A DNA stretch of 64,000 nucleotides from Humidesulfovibrio sp. (GTDB taxonomy: Bacteria > Desulfobacterota > Desulfovibrionia > Desulfovibrionales > Desulfovibrionaceae). This document shows, piece after piece, positions 36,996-47,400 of the stretch. The stretch lies in contig NZ_JAUYFU010000059.1 of NCBI RefSeq assembly GCF_030689645.1, positions 1-64,000 on the forward strand, given 5' to 3'. The position numbers and the translations under genes were made by a program. Below the pieces are notes generated by a model. The model worked only from the letters and a program-made list of their open reading frames with translations. It made no database searches and had not been told where the DNA came from. Numbering within the stretch: the stretch's first letter is position 1; the number at the start of each line of letters is the position of its first letter.

Positions 36996-38606
36996 ATGGC
37001 ACATATCCAGCTCATTGGGCTCTCTGAGGCGAAAAGCCCGGACGACAAAGTCTGGAAGCTTCCCTACGCCTTCCCCATAATCATCCGCCAGCTGCAGAAG
37101 ACCAGGCACAGCTTCGACCTGCTGGACACGCACCTGCACAAGCTGACCTTTCCAGAGCTGCTGGACAAAGTGTCCGCCTGCGGCGCCCGCGTGTACGGCA
37201 TCAGCGCCTGGTCGCACAACTACGCCCTGGTCAAGCGCCTGACGGAGCACATCCGCCGGTGCCATCCAGATGCGCTCATCATCGTCGGGGGCATCATCTC
37301 CGGCAACGACGACGTGCTGCTGCTCAAGACCGAAACGGACATCGTCTGCACCTCGGCCGAGGGCGAATTCGTCCTGCCGGAGCTGCTTGACTGCGTCGAC
37401 CGCGACGGCGAAGGCTTGGCCCAGGTGGCGGGCGTCAGCTTCCGTGACAAGGGCACCGGAGAGGTCGTCCGCACGGCCAAGCGGCCCATCATGAGCTTAA
37501 GCCAGTACCGCCAGCAGGATATGCCCGCCTACGAGTACTTCGACGAGCAACTGCACGAGATTTCCCGCAACCTCGCCACCCGCGAGAACCAGCCCATCAA
37601 AGCCTTCCCCCTGCTGACCATGCGCGGCTGCCCCTTCCGGTGCACCTTCTGCGGGCATCTGCACGGGCAGCGTTTCCTGCGCCGAACCTGGGAGCAATTC
37701 TTCGACGAAGTCGACTTTCTCGTCAGCCGCTACGGATTCACTGGTTTTTTCAGCACCGACACCAACCTTTTCCTCAACGAGCGGGAGGTGGACGAATACT
37801 GCCGCCTGTACCGCGAGCGAGGCATGACCTTCCTCATGGCCGCAGAGGTGCGCCTCACCTTCGGATCTGAGGATATGTTCCGCAAGCTTCGGGCTCACGG
37901 CGTCATCGTCATCATCTTCGGCTTCGAGTCAGGGAGCCAGGAAATGCTCGACCGCATGCAGAAGGGCATCCAGATCGATGTGGCCTGGGACATCATCCAG
38001 GCCTCCCTGCGCGCAGGCAGCATCATCCACGGCAACTATATTTTCGGCACGCCCGGGGAAAACCGGCGCACCATCGGCGAGACGAGGGACTTCCTTGTGA
38101 AGCTGAGCCTCGCCATCGACAAACAGAAAGAGGACTTCGACCGCCAGGGTCTCCTGAACACCTCCGGCTACGGCTGGTCGGTGCTCACCCTCTCGCCCAC
38201 GTCCAGGCTGTACCAGCAGGCGCGCCACGACGGCCTCCTGCCGGACGAGGACGCCTACCTGATGTCTCTGGGTCGGGAGGAGCTCATGCGCCTGGCCGAG
38301 GGCAGCAGCCAGAAGATAGCCCTGGTGCAGGAAGGCGGCGACGTGAATATGAGCGGATTCACCTCGCGCGAGGCGCTGGGCCACTACGTAAAGTACTCCC
38401 TGTCCCTGGTTCAGGTCCGCGTGTGCATTGCGGAGTTCAAGACCTCCAGCGTTGGGGTGCTTTTGGCCCATTGCCTGGACACTCTGGGCCATCTGGCGCG
38501 CTACCTGGCCCTCACCTGCGCAGACACCCTGCGGGGCAGGCGCGGCTATCCCGCAGGCCCAGCCCCGCGCACCAAGACGCGGCCCGCGCACCAGGCCACG
38601 GCCTAG
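36996..38606 (+). CDS. cobalamin-binding-type radical SAM enzyme
   Basis: 536 residues from the ATG at 36996 (GGACGGAAG upstream). The N-terminal ~170 residues form a B12-binding-like Rossmann domain (YGISAWSHNYALVKRL, IIVGGIISG), but the canonical cobalamin DxHxxG motif is not evident, so it may be base-off or cobalamin-free. The radical SAM core has MRGCPFRCTFCGH (three cluster Cys), FFSTDTNLF and IIFGFESGSQEML. This family includes C- and P-methylases and other radical enzymes. In a sugar-tailoring locus, C-methylation or a similar radical step is the best guess. Confidence 0.82.
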   Translation: MAHIQLIGLSEAKSPDDKVWKLPYAFPIIIRQLQKTRHSFDLLDTHLHKLTFPELLDKVSACGARVYGISAWSHNYALVKRLTEHIRRCHPDALIIVGGIISGNDDVLLLKTETDIVCTSAEGEFVLPELLDCVDRDGEGLAQVAGVSFRDKGTGEVVRTAKRPIMSLSQYRQQDMPAYEYFDEQLHEISRNLATRENQPIKAFPLLTMRGCPFRCTFCGHLHGQRFLRRTWEQFFDEVDFLVSRYGFTGFFSTDTNLFLNEREVDEYCRLYRERGMTFLMAAEVRLTFGSEDMFRKLRAHGVIVIIFGFESGSQEMLDRMQKGIQIDVAWDIIQASLRAGSIIHGNYIFGTPGENRRTIGETRDFLVKLSLAIDKQKEDFDRQGLLNTSGYGWSVLTLSPTSRLYQQARHDGLLPDEDAYLMSLGREELMRLAEGSSQKIALVQEGGDVNMSGFTSREALGHYVKYSLSLVQVRVCIAEFKTSSVGVLLAHCLDTLGHLARYLALTCADTLRGRRGYPAGPAPRTKTRPAHQATA

Positions 38607-38625
38607 GGCAAAGGAAGGCCTTCCC

Positions 38626-39861
38626 ATGAACATCCTGCTGTGCTCAGGCGCCCCCCGCTCCACTCGCGTACGGGACTTTTTGCGGACCCGCTGCGACCGC
38701 CTGCTGGAAACAGCCGGGGCTGTAGACCTTGCAACCCTTCGCGCGGACAAGATAGACTGGATCGTTTCCCACGGCTACGGGCCCATCTTCCGCGAGCCGG
38801 TGCTCCCGGCCTACGCCGGCAAGATCGTGAACATCCACAACACCTACCTGCCCTGGGGCCGCGGCATCATGGGCAATGTATGGAGCTACTTCGACGATAC
38901 GCCAAAGGGCGTCAGCCTGCACTTCATCGATGCGGGCATCGACACCGGCGAAATCATCGCCCGACAGTTGCTGGACCTGCCCCAGGACGCGACCCTGCAA
39001 AGCTCCTGGGACCTGCTTATGACAGCCCTGGAAGATCTGTTCATCGCCAGGTGGGACTCCATCGTGGCCGCCCATGGGAGCCCCCAGGTTCAGACGCGCC
39101 TGCCGGAAATCGGCACCTACCGCAGCCGCGCGCAGTCGCTGGAGCTGCTGGCCCTTTTTCCCAAAGGATGGGGCACCCCAGTGGCCGAGGTGGCCGCCCT
39201 GGGCCGCGAATACCGCGCCAATCCCGAAGCCTTCGAGCGCACCCACGGCCTGGTCATCAATCCCAAGCAACTGAAGCAGGCGGACGGCTCCTCCCAAGAA
39301 TATACCGTCACCCTCTGCCAGGCGCGGGTGCGCACGCCGCAGCGGGAAACCGGGCCGGGAGCGCCAGGGCTTGAGGCCGCAGAGGCCACCCCGGACGACA
39401 AGCTCGACAACTGGCTGTGGGTGAACGACCCCGTGACGCGGCGCATGTTCAAACTGAACGACTACATCGGCTGGGGCGAGCACTGCCGCTGGTACGAGGC
39501 CCTGTTGAAAGATCCGGACAGGCTCTTGTGCATCGGCAAGGTTGGAAGTGAGCGCATCGGCAACGTGCGCTTCGACCGTCGCTTCAATGATGTCTGGGAA
39601 GTGAGCATCAACATCGCTCCGGGCTGGCGCGGCATGGGCCTGGGCGCACAGCTCATCGCCCAGTCCATCGACCTTTTGCTGGCGAAAAAGCCCGTCACTC
39701 GGCTATACGCCATGGCCAAGATCATCAACGGCCCGTCCATAGCCAGCTTCAAGCGGGTGGGTTTCCCGGTGAAGTCCCCGGACCCCGGCTTTCCTGGCTT
39801 GGAGCGCTTCGACCCCGGCACCGAAGTCTTCATGGAGAAGATTCTTCAGCCGTTGGACTGA
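38626..39861 (+). CDS. sugar formyltransferase - GNAT acetyltransferase fusion
   Basis: 411 residues; ATG at 38626 with AAGGAAGG 8 nt upstream. Residues about 1-190 resemble the formyltransferase catalytic domain: IHNTYLPWGRGIMGN supplies the Asn/His pair and FIDAGIDTGEIIARQ the catalytic Asp region. Residues about 260-411 form a GNAT domain: WVNDPVTRRMF, WGEHCRWYEALL and the acetyl-CoA loop APGWRGMGLGAQLI, close in style to PseH-type sugar N-acetyltransferases. It could formylate and acetylate amino groups made by the DegT aminotransferase. Such a fusion is unusual. Last gene of the operon, followed by a terminator. Confidence 0.8.
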   Translation: MNILLCSGAPRSTRVRDFLRTRCDRLLETAGAVDLATLRADKIDWIVSHGYGPIFREPVLPAYAGKIVNIHNTYLPWGRGIMGNVWSYFDDTPKGVSLHFIDAGIDTGEIIARQLLDLPQDATLQSSWDLLMTALEDLFIARWDSIVAAHGSPQVQTRLPEIGTYRSRAQSLELLALFPKGWGTPVAEVAALGREYRANPEAFERTHGLVINPKQLKQADGSSQEYTVTLCQARVRTPQRETGPGAPGLEAAEATPDDKLDNWLWVNDPVTRRMFKLNDYIGWGEHCRWYEALLKDPDRLLCIGKVGSERIGNVRFDRRFNDVWEVSINIAPGWRGMGLGAQLIAQSIDLLLAKKPVTRLYAMAKIINGPSIASFKRVGFPVKSPDPGFPGLERFDPGTEVFMEKILQPLD

Positions 39862-39895
39862 TCCTCTGCCCGTCAGCCCGCAAACCACACACGAA

Positions 39896-39941
39896 ATTGA
39901 AAGAGGGACGCCCGCCACACGGCAGGCGTCCCTCTTTCAAT
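39896..39941. terminator. bidirectional rho-independent terminator
   Basis: A 17-bp perfect stem (39896-39912 with 39925-39941) and 12-nt loop, A-rich on the left foot and T-rich within the right arm. Lies between the convergent formyltransferase fusion and DUF268 genes. Confidence 0.88.
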
Positions 39942-39953
39942 CGGCCGCTCGGC

Positions 39954-41114
39954 CTAGGGCTTTTCCAGAATGAACACGGGCTGAATGTCGCCGCCCGTCT
40001 CGAACTGGTCCTCGGAAAAGCCGAAGCTGTCCTTCAGCTTCCAGCCTTCCAGAACCTTGGCCAGGCGCAACGGGCCATATACCCTGCAATAGTTGTAGCG
40101 CAGCGCGTCCTCCCCCACGGGAACGGAGAGGTACAGCAGCCCGCCCGGCTTCAGCACCTTCAGCGTGCGCTGCATGGTCTCAAGGTCGCCATTGGGATTG
40201 ATGGGGTCGCCGTATGCGCCCAGGCCGTCATGCTCCATGGAGGATATGGAGAGGCAGGCATCGAAGGCGTCGGGTGTGGCCCACGCCTCCTCGCTGGAGA
40301 TGATCTTGATGCGGTCACTGGTGGTGACGAGGCTGCCGTAGTCCACCACGTGAGGCACCGCGTTATGCGCGATGCACATGGACTCATACCAGGGGCAGTT
40401 GGATCCTATGATCAGAACGCGCTTGCCCGCCAGGCTGTACTTGCGTAGCGCGCTGTAGAGCCATTGGTCCGTGGCGGCGTAATACGCGGGCTTCTCTTCC
40501 TTGATGAGGGGGATATACGAGTCGATCTCGCGGTCGGTATAGATGATGGGGTGGTTTTTCGGCCTGGTGGAGTTGAAGTATTCCTCCTTGAGCTTCATCT
40601 TCCCCTGCATGGTGAACGCGTCCAGAAGCTCGTCCGGCACCTTGCTGGGCGGTGCGGACGGGTAGACCGGCTTACCGTACAGCAGCTCCATGGCCGCCTC
40701 GTACTGGTTGTTGCGCTTGGTCAGCATCCATTCCAGGTAGCCGATCTTGCCGTTCAGGTTCTCCAGCGTGTCGGGGGTCATGCGGTTCTGCTCCACGCGG
40801 AAAAGCTCCCTCTCCAGGTACAGGAGGTGGCACTCGGCGATGTCGGCCGCCTTCAGGACCTTGAAGGCCTGGCGGTAGCTGCCCAGGGCCAGCACGACCA
40901 GATCAAAGGCCACGGGCCTGGAGCCGAGCTTCGCAGGGGAGACGATGGGGAGATCGCAGAACGTGCCCGTCTTCTGCCCGTCGATGAAGCCCACGGCCTC
41001 GATTCCAGCGTCGCGAAGCTTCTCAAAGACCATTTCTCCGAATTCTCCGGCCCCGTATATCAGGACGCGGGAGCGCGCTGGAAGCTCCTCCATCAACGAA
41101 GCGTGGACCTGCAT
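39954..41114 (-). CDS. Rossmann-module + DUF268 SAM methyltransferase
   Basis: 386 residues; ATG with AAGGAGGA upstream. N-terminal module (about 13-105: VLIYGAGEFGEMVFEKL, VGFIDGQKTG, LVVLALGSY), then a helical linker and a DUF268 domain with VLIIGSNCPWYE, SISSMEHDGLGAYGDPINPNG (split here as the DUF268 hallmark) and LKVLKPGGLLYLSVP. DUF268 proteins are methyltransferase-like and occur in surface-glycan loci. It is transcribed towards the operon and ends at the shared terminator, so it is regulated separately although it shares the locus's typical module. Confidence 0.82.
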   Translation of the reverse strand: MQVHASLMEELPARSRVLIYGAGEFGEMVFEKLRDAGIEAVGFIDGQKTGTFCDLPIVSPAKLGSRPVAFDLVVLALGSYRQAFKVLKAADIAECHLLYLERELFRVEQNRMTPDTLENLNGKIGYLEWMLTKRNNQYEAAMELLYGKPVYPSAPPSKVPDELLDAFTMQGKMKLKEEYFNSTRPKNHPIIYTDREIDSYIPLIKEEKPAYYAATDQWLYSALRKYSLAGKRVLIIGSNCPWYESMCIAHNAVPHVVDYGSLVTTSDRIKIISSEEAWATPDAFDACLSISSMEHDGLGAYGDPINPNGDLETMQRTLKVLKPGGLLYLSVPVGEDALRYNYCRVYGPLRLAKVLEGWKLKDSFGFSEDQFETGGDIQPVFILEKP

Positions 41115-41292
41115 ATGACTTCCTCCTTATGCGATTGTGCCGGGCATGGCTGAGCTGTCCCTACGTAATTTGATGGACTACATGGGCTGGCGGCATGTCG
41201 CAATGGCGGCGCGTATATTCACGCCAAAAAGGAGGCCGTTATCACTGGCGAGTACGCCGCAGGACAGGAGATGGACAAAACCACCCGACAAG

Positions 41293-41382
41293 CGAAAAGC
41301 CCCTTACAACTTTCGTCGTAAAGGGCTGATCTTTCTGGTGTCGAGGGAGGGAATTGCCCCCCACACGGGGATTTCCAGTCCC
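41293..41382. repeat. direct repeat copy 1 (att-like, degenerate tRNA-Phe 3' half)
   Basis: About 90 bp nearly identical to 51586-51677 in the same orientation. It covers the tRNA-Phe terminator hairpin and the tRNA 3' half up to the anticodon stem, then diverges abruptly. Differences: two single-base changes before the T-arm, loss of two bases that removes part of the T-loop, and one change near the anticodon. It cannot fold as a tRNA. Best explained as the displaced att half left by integration at tRNA-Phe. Confidence 0.85.
41298..41327 (-). terminator. copied tRNA-Phe terminator hairpin
   Basis: A 10-base arm (41298-41307) faces 41318-41327 with one mismatch; minus-strand transcripts would end in TTTTCG. 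It lies downstream of the FhaB-like gene and may terminate it. Confidence 0.65.
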
Positions 41383-41422
41383 GGCTATCTGTCTGTATTG
41401 CGCGCTGCCGCTCCGTTGGCCC

Positions 41423-44400
41423 TTAGGGCTTCTTTGGTCCTGGCGTTGACCCCGTGCCGCCCTGAGCGGTCTTGAGGGTGGACTGTGGCGCGCTGCCGGT
41501 GCCCCCGGCTGTGTCCACCGGTGTGGAGGGGGTGGCGGCCACGCCAGAGCCCGCCGCCCCGCTGGAGACGGGCACCTTGCTGATGTTCATGTTCGTACCT
41601 GCGGCGCCGGAGTCGGTGTTGGCGTTGAGCACGCTCACGTCCTTCTCGGTCTTGCGCTCCACGCCGCCTGCGGCGTCGATGACTTCGCCGGCCTGAGCCT
41701 TGATGTCGGTATTGGTCAGCGTGGTCTTGCCGCCGGACTTGATGTTCAGCTTGCCGCCGGTCTTGATGACCGCGCCCGTGTTCTTGATGCTGCCGCCTCC
41801 GCCCACGCCCACAAAGGCGCTGGTCTGCTTGCTCGGGTCCTTGGTTGTGGATGAGGACGCGGAGGCCGAGCCGCCATACACATTGGGATCCTTCTCGTCT
41901 GCCGCCGGGGTGGCCGGGGTTGCGGCCGCGCCGGGCAAGGCCGGCGGGGGCGACTTGGGCAGCGGGGGCTTGATGCCAAGGGCACCCTTGCCAGCGGCGC
42001 CAGCAGCGTTCCCGGTGTTCGTAAGGTCAAACTTGGGCGTCGCTGCGCCGGGCAGGGCCGGAGCAGGCCGCGAAGGCAGGGGCGGCGCCGTGGGCTTGGC
42101 CGGCAGGGCCGGCGGGGGCGACTTGGGCAGCGGGGGCTTGATGCCAAGGGCACCCTTGCCAGCGGCGCTGGCAGCGTTCCCGGTGTTCGTGAGATCAAGC
42201 TTGGGTGTCGTCGCGCCGGGCAGGGCCGGAGGCGGCGTGGTGGGCATGGGAGGTCTCTTGGCGTTCGGCTGGGCCGGAGGCGGCGTGGTCGGGCCTTCGG
42301 TCTTCCTGTCTACGGAAACGGCGCCGGAAGCGCTGAAGCCCGACTCCGTGTTCTTGGTGGCGCTGATGTTCACGTCCCGCGCGGCGGAGATGTTGGCGTC
42401 CCCGCTGGTGTTGATGTTCGTGCCCACCAGATTGACATCGCCGCCGCCCGCGACGATTTCGATACCGCCAGCGCCGGCACTGATGCTGCCTGCCTTCTGG
42501 GTGGTCTTGTTCTTGAGCTGGAGCTGCGCGCCAGCGGACACGGCAGTGTTCTTCTCCGTGGTCGAGCCGGTATCCTCCGCTGCCGGAGCGGCAGCCGCGC
42601 CGGGCAGGGCCGGAGGCGGCGTCTTCGGCAGCGGGGGCTTGATGCCAAGGGCACCCTTGCCAGCGGCGCTGGCAGCGTTCCCGGTGTTCGTAAGGTCAAG
42701 CTTGGGCGTCGCTGCGCCGGGCAGGGCCGGAGCAGGCCGCGAAGGCAGGGGCGGCGCCGTGGCCTTGGCCGGCAGGGCCGGGGGCGGCGTTGTCGGCATG
42801 GCGGGCCTGGTGCCCGTCGTGCCAGGGCCGGAGGACGCCGAAGCGGCCTGCCTGTCCTTGAGCTGCTGGTTCACAGCACCCTGCTGGCCCTGCCACTTGG
42901 CCAGGTCGGCGGGGCTCTGCTTGGAGCCGTCAGCCCCCTGGGTGCCGCCGGTGCCGGGGTTGGAGGGCTTGGCTGCGCCGGGCAACGCCGGGGGCGGTGT
43001 GGTGGGCATGGCCGGCTTGGTGGGCTTGGTGGGCGCCGCGGGCTTGGCCGGGGTCTTGTCGGTCTTGTCGGCCTTGGCGGTGACCGAGGCGCTGAAGCCC
43101 ACGGACTCCGAGGTGCTTTCGGCGGCCTTGAAGTTCACGTTGCCGCCCGCCAGGACGCTGGCCTTGCCATCGGCACCGAGGGTGGTGCCCTCCAGGGTCA
43201 CGTCCTTGTTGCTGGTGATCTTGAGGTTGCCGCCGGAGCTGATACTGCCCGCCTCGGCCTTGGACTCCTTGGCGCGGCTGTAGTTGCCCTCCGCCGTGAC
43301 GCCCCCGGATGTGCTGCTGCTGGTGCCTTCGGCGTCGGAACCCTTGCCCTTGCCTGCATCCACACCCGCACGAGCGCCGTAGGACTCGCTGCTCGAGGTG
43401 CTGCGGGCGGCGCTCATGGTCACGCCGTCGGCGCCGCTGATGCTGGCGTCGCCGCCTGCGGCGATGGTCGTGCCCTCAAGGGTCGCGGTCTTGCCTGCGG
43501 AAAGGGTCACCTTGCCGCCGCTGCTGATGCTGCCCGCCGTGGCGGTGCTGGATTCCGAGGTGCTCTTGCTGAAGCCGCCAGACACGCCCGCGTTCACGCC
43601 GGACGAACTCCCGCCGCCGCCGCTGGACTTGCTGGTGGAGACGCTGGCCGTGGCGTCGTAGGCGCTTTTGTCAGACCGTGTGCTGTCCCTGGCGGCATCG
43701 AGGATGAGGTTGCCGCCGGCGGCCACAGAGGTATCGCCCGCAGCGCCCAGATTGGTGCCCTCCAGGCGCGTGTCGCCCTTGGTCTTGATGACGATGTCGC
43801 CACCGGAAGCGATGCTGCCCGCGCTGGCGGTTGAGGAACTGGCGCTCTTGTCGGTCTTGCTGGTGCCTGCGGAGACGTCCACGTCCACGCCCTTGCCGGT
43901 GCCGCGGCTCAGGCCAACGCTGGCAGCGGCGTTGGTGTTGCCCACTGAAGAGGTGTTGGAGGTGGTACTCTTGGCCGCCGCGAAGTCCAGCGACCCGGCC
44001 TCTATCTCCACCCCCTTGCCCGCGCTGATCTGTGTGCCCTCGAAGCTGGTCTTGTCAGTGCTGACGCTTGTCACTTTCCCGCCGGACTTGATGGTGGAAA
44101 CCACGGCGTCGCTGGAGGCGGAGGTGGAGTCGTTAGTGTCTCTGGAGTAGGAGGCCTGGATGCCCGCGCCGACACTGGCCTTGGCCTCGGCCCCAGCCCC
44201 GGCCTTGGCGCCGCCCAGCCCGGCGCTGGCGCCGGCCTCGGCTGAGACTCCGGCCTCGGCCTTGGCGTACACGCCGATCTTGCCGACGTTGCTGGTGCTG
44301 GTTCTGGTCTGGGAGGCGGTGTTCACCGCCGCGCGGCTGGCGATGGTCGTGGCCGACTGGCTGAAGTCGCCTGCGGCGTCGATGGCCGTGCCCACGTCAG

Positions 44401-47400
44401 TGATGCTGTTCTCGGCGGTGCGCTTGATGCCGCCAGAACCGGAGGTGATGGTGGACACGCGCGCCGTGGAGGAGTCGTCGGTCTCCGTGGTGGCGGTGTT
44501 CTTGGCCTGGACGCCTATGGAGAGCTTGGCCTTGGCGCTGGCCTCGGCCTTGGTCCCGGCGTTGGCGCCGATCCCGGCGTTGGCACCGGCCGTGGCAGAG
44601 GCGGCGGCGTTGGCATTGCCGTCGATGTACAGCCCTGCGCTGGTGCTGCTGGTGCTGACGGTGGAGCTGTGCGTGTCCTGGGCAGCCGTGAACAAGATGT
44701 CCTTGGCCTTGACGTCCACGCCCTGCTCGCCGCTGACGTCCGAGCCCTGCACAGTGAGGGTCTTGGCGCTGTTGATGCGCAGGACGCCGCCAGAGGCGAG
44801 GCTGGTGCCCGTATTGGTCACGTCCACGGTGTTGGTGTCTATAGTCTTGGTGCGCATCACGTCGAGGTTGGTGCTGGAGGCGGCATTGGCCGTGGCCGTG
44901 GCTCCGGCATTGGCGCCAGCGGTGCCCACCACGGCGGTGGCCGTGGCTCCGGCTCCGGCCGTGGCGTCGGCCGTGTTGGTGGTGCTGGCGTAAAGGCCAA
45001 CCTTGGTGGTGGTCGTGGTGTCAGTATAGGTGTGGGTGTCCTGGGCGGCCATAATGTTCACATTCTGCGCCGTCAGGTCCACATCGCCCTTGGCCTTCAC
45101 ATCAGCCCCTTGCAGGGTAATATTCTTCTTGGAGGTGATGGTGAGCCCGCCGCCAGAGGCCAGGGTGGAGCCCACGCTGTGGACAGTCTCGTCAAAGGTG
45201 TTGCTGGCGACGGTCTTGGAGAAGTCCAGGCCGCCCGCGTCGTTGGTGGCGCTGGCGGTCACCCCGGCTTTGACCACGCCATCGGACTTGACCGAGGACT
45301 TGGCTGTGGTGTTGGTCTTGGCGTTCTCGCCCTTGGAGATGGCGAGGTAGCTCGTGGTCTCCTTGACGGTGGTGGTGCGGTCGATGTCCTTGGCCGCCAG
45401 CACCTGCACGTCATCGGCGGCGATGCTGATGCCGCCCGTAGTGTTCACCTTCGCGCCTTCAAGAGTCACGGTCTTGCCCGCGGAGAGGGAGAGGTTGCCC
45501 GCGGTGGCGATGCTGCCGGCTGCGCCTGCACCCAGGTTGCTGGCAACGGCACGGCTGGAGAACGCGTCCGTGGTGCTCTTTTCCTTGCCCAAAAGCCCGG
45601 TGCCCACGCCCACGCCCGAGGCGCTGCTCTGGGTCACGGCCTGCACGGAGTTGCTGCGCGCCAGGATGTTCAGGTCTCCGCCGGCGTCGATGCTGGCGTC
45701 CTTGCCGGCGCTCAAGTTGGCCGAGGCCAGGGTGACATCGTTCTTGGCCTTGATGGCCAGATTGCCGCCGGTGGTCAGCCCGCCCTGCACCTGGGTGGTG
45801 GTCGTGGTGGTGGTGCTGGAGTCGGAATTCTTAAAGAAGCTTCTGCTGGAGCTGCTGCTGGTGTCCCTGTTGGCAAGGGCCACGGTGTCGAAGGTAACGT
45901 CGCGCCCGGCGGTGATGCTGGCGTCCTTGCCCGCGCTCAGCTGCGCGCCCAGGTTCTGCACGTCCCGGCCCGCGTCCACGTTCAGGTTGCCGGTGGAGGT
46001 GATGCTGCCGGTGGCGGCGATGGTCTGGCGCAAGCTGGTGCCGCTGACGTTGGTGGCCACGATGGCGCTGTTGATCACATCGCCCCCGGCCTTCAGGTTC
46101 ACCTGCCCGCCCTGGATGCTGCCACCCACGTTCTCCACGTTCTGGGACGCGGTCAGGTTCACCTTGCCCGTGCCCTGGATGGTGCCGCCCTTGCCCACGG
46201 TGGTCTGGACATCGATGTAGCCGCCGCGGTTGATGACCTTCTCATTCACGGCCGCTTCGTTGATGACGCTGCCGCCGGTGCTGGCAATGGAGATGTCGCC
46301 GCCTTTGATGGTGCCGCCGGTGTTGCGCACGTCGCCGGTGGCCGTGACGTTGATGGTATTGCCCTTGATGGTGCCCGCGTTGGCCAGGCTGGCCACGTTC
46401 ATATTAATGGTCTCGGCGGTGACCGTGGGCGCGCCGTCGAACATCTGGCGCGTGGAGGCGGCCAGGTAGACCACCGGGGCCAGCACCTTCTGGCCGTTCA
46501 CCGTGGTCTCCACCATCCAGACCATGTCTTCCTTGAGATTCGCCTGCTGCGTGCTGGAAAGGGCCCTGCCGTAGGCCAGGCCCAGGGTCTTGGCCTGGCT
46601 GCCCGCGTGGTCCATGAGGCCCTTCATCTGGGCCTTTTCGCTGGCATAGCCGGCCAGCAGGTTGGTGCCGGCCAGGCCGATGAGCTGCTGCTGCACCAGG
46701 AAGGTCTCGTAGCCGGCGTCGCCCAGGCGCTTGATCACCTCGTCGGCCTTAAAGTTGTACTTCTCCGCCAGGTAGTCGCTGCCCAGAAAGTTGTCGACGT
46801 TGGTGTACAGCGGGTTGGACTCCACCAGAAAATGGGAGCCGGGGCTCGCTACCGGGATGAAGACCCCATTGGGGCTGGTGGGGATGGTGATGGCCACCGC
46901 GCCGAAGCTGACGCCGCCGTGAACGGGCGTGGGCGTCAGGCTGGTGGCGGAGGCCGCGCCGGGAGCCGAGGCGCCGCCAGCCACGTTGCTGAAATTGCTG
47001 ACGACGATGTTCACCGCGCTCCCGCGGATGGTCCCCGCGTTATAAAAGCCGAAACCGCTCATGTCGACCGTGGGCGCAGAGATGGTGCCAACATTCTGGC
47101 CAAAAAAGACGTTACCAGTATAAATGGAGATTTTTCGCCCGGCGATGACCTGCGGGCGGTACGCCGTGATGCTCACGATGGTGCCTAAATCTATGTCGTA
47201 ATACCGCAGCCTCAGGGCCGAGGAGTCCCCGATGGCGTTGGTGAACAGATCGGATGCATTGATGGTGATGTCGCGCCCGGCGTTCATGGTGGACCAGTTG
47301 CGAACACGGCTGCCGGTGATGCTGATGTCGTTGCCTGCGCTCAGCACAGCGTTGGGCGAGCCGTTGCTGTTGGGGTACAGGTTGATCTGGCCGATGCTGG

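Larger units (their letters stand above)
41115..41422. other. 308-bp intergenic region at left edge of the tRNA-Phe island
   Basis: No intact gene. Contains a short plus-strand reading frame (about 41131-41235) that may be a decayed tyrosine-recombinase tail, then the damaged tRNA-Phe/terminator copy at 41293-41382. Confidence 0.6.

Noticed and set aside
41330-41400. Second tRNA-Phe gene
   Set aside because: The T-loop has lost two bases and the sequence diverges before the anticodon loop and D-arm, so it cannot fold as a tRNA; treated as an att relic.
41940-42790. CRISPR-like array suggested by regular repeats
   Set aside because: The repeats are 168 bp, in frame and encode Pro-rich protein segments; there are no short palindromic repeats or spacers.
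44669-47188. 839-residue open frame on the plus strand inside the FhaB-like gene
   Set aside because: It is the mirror of repetitive Gly/Ala/Ser codons; the minus-strand product has clear TPS and haemagglutinin features.
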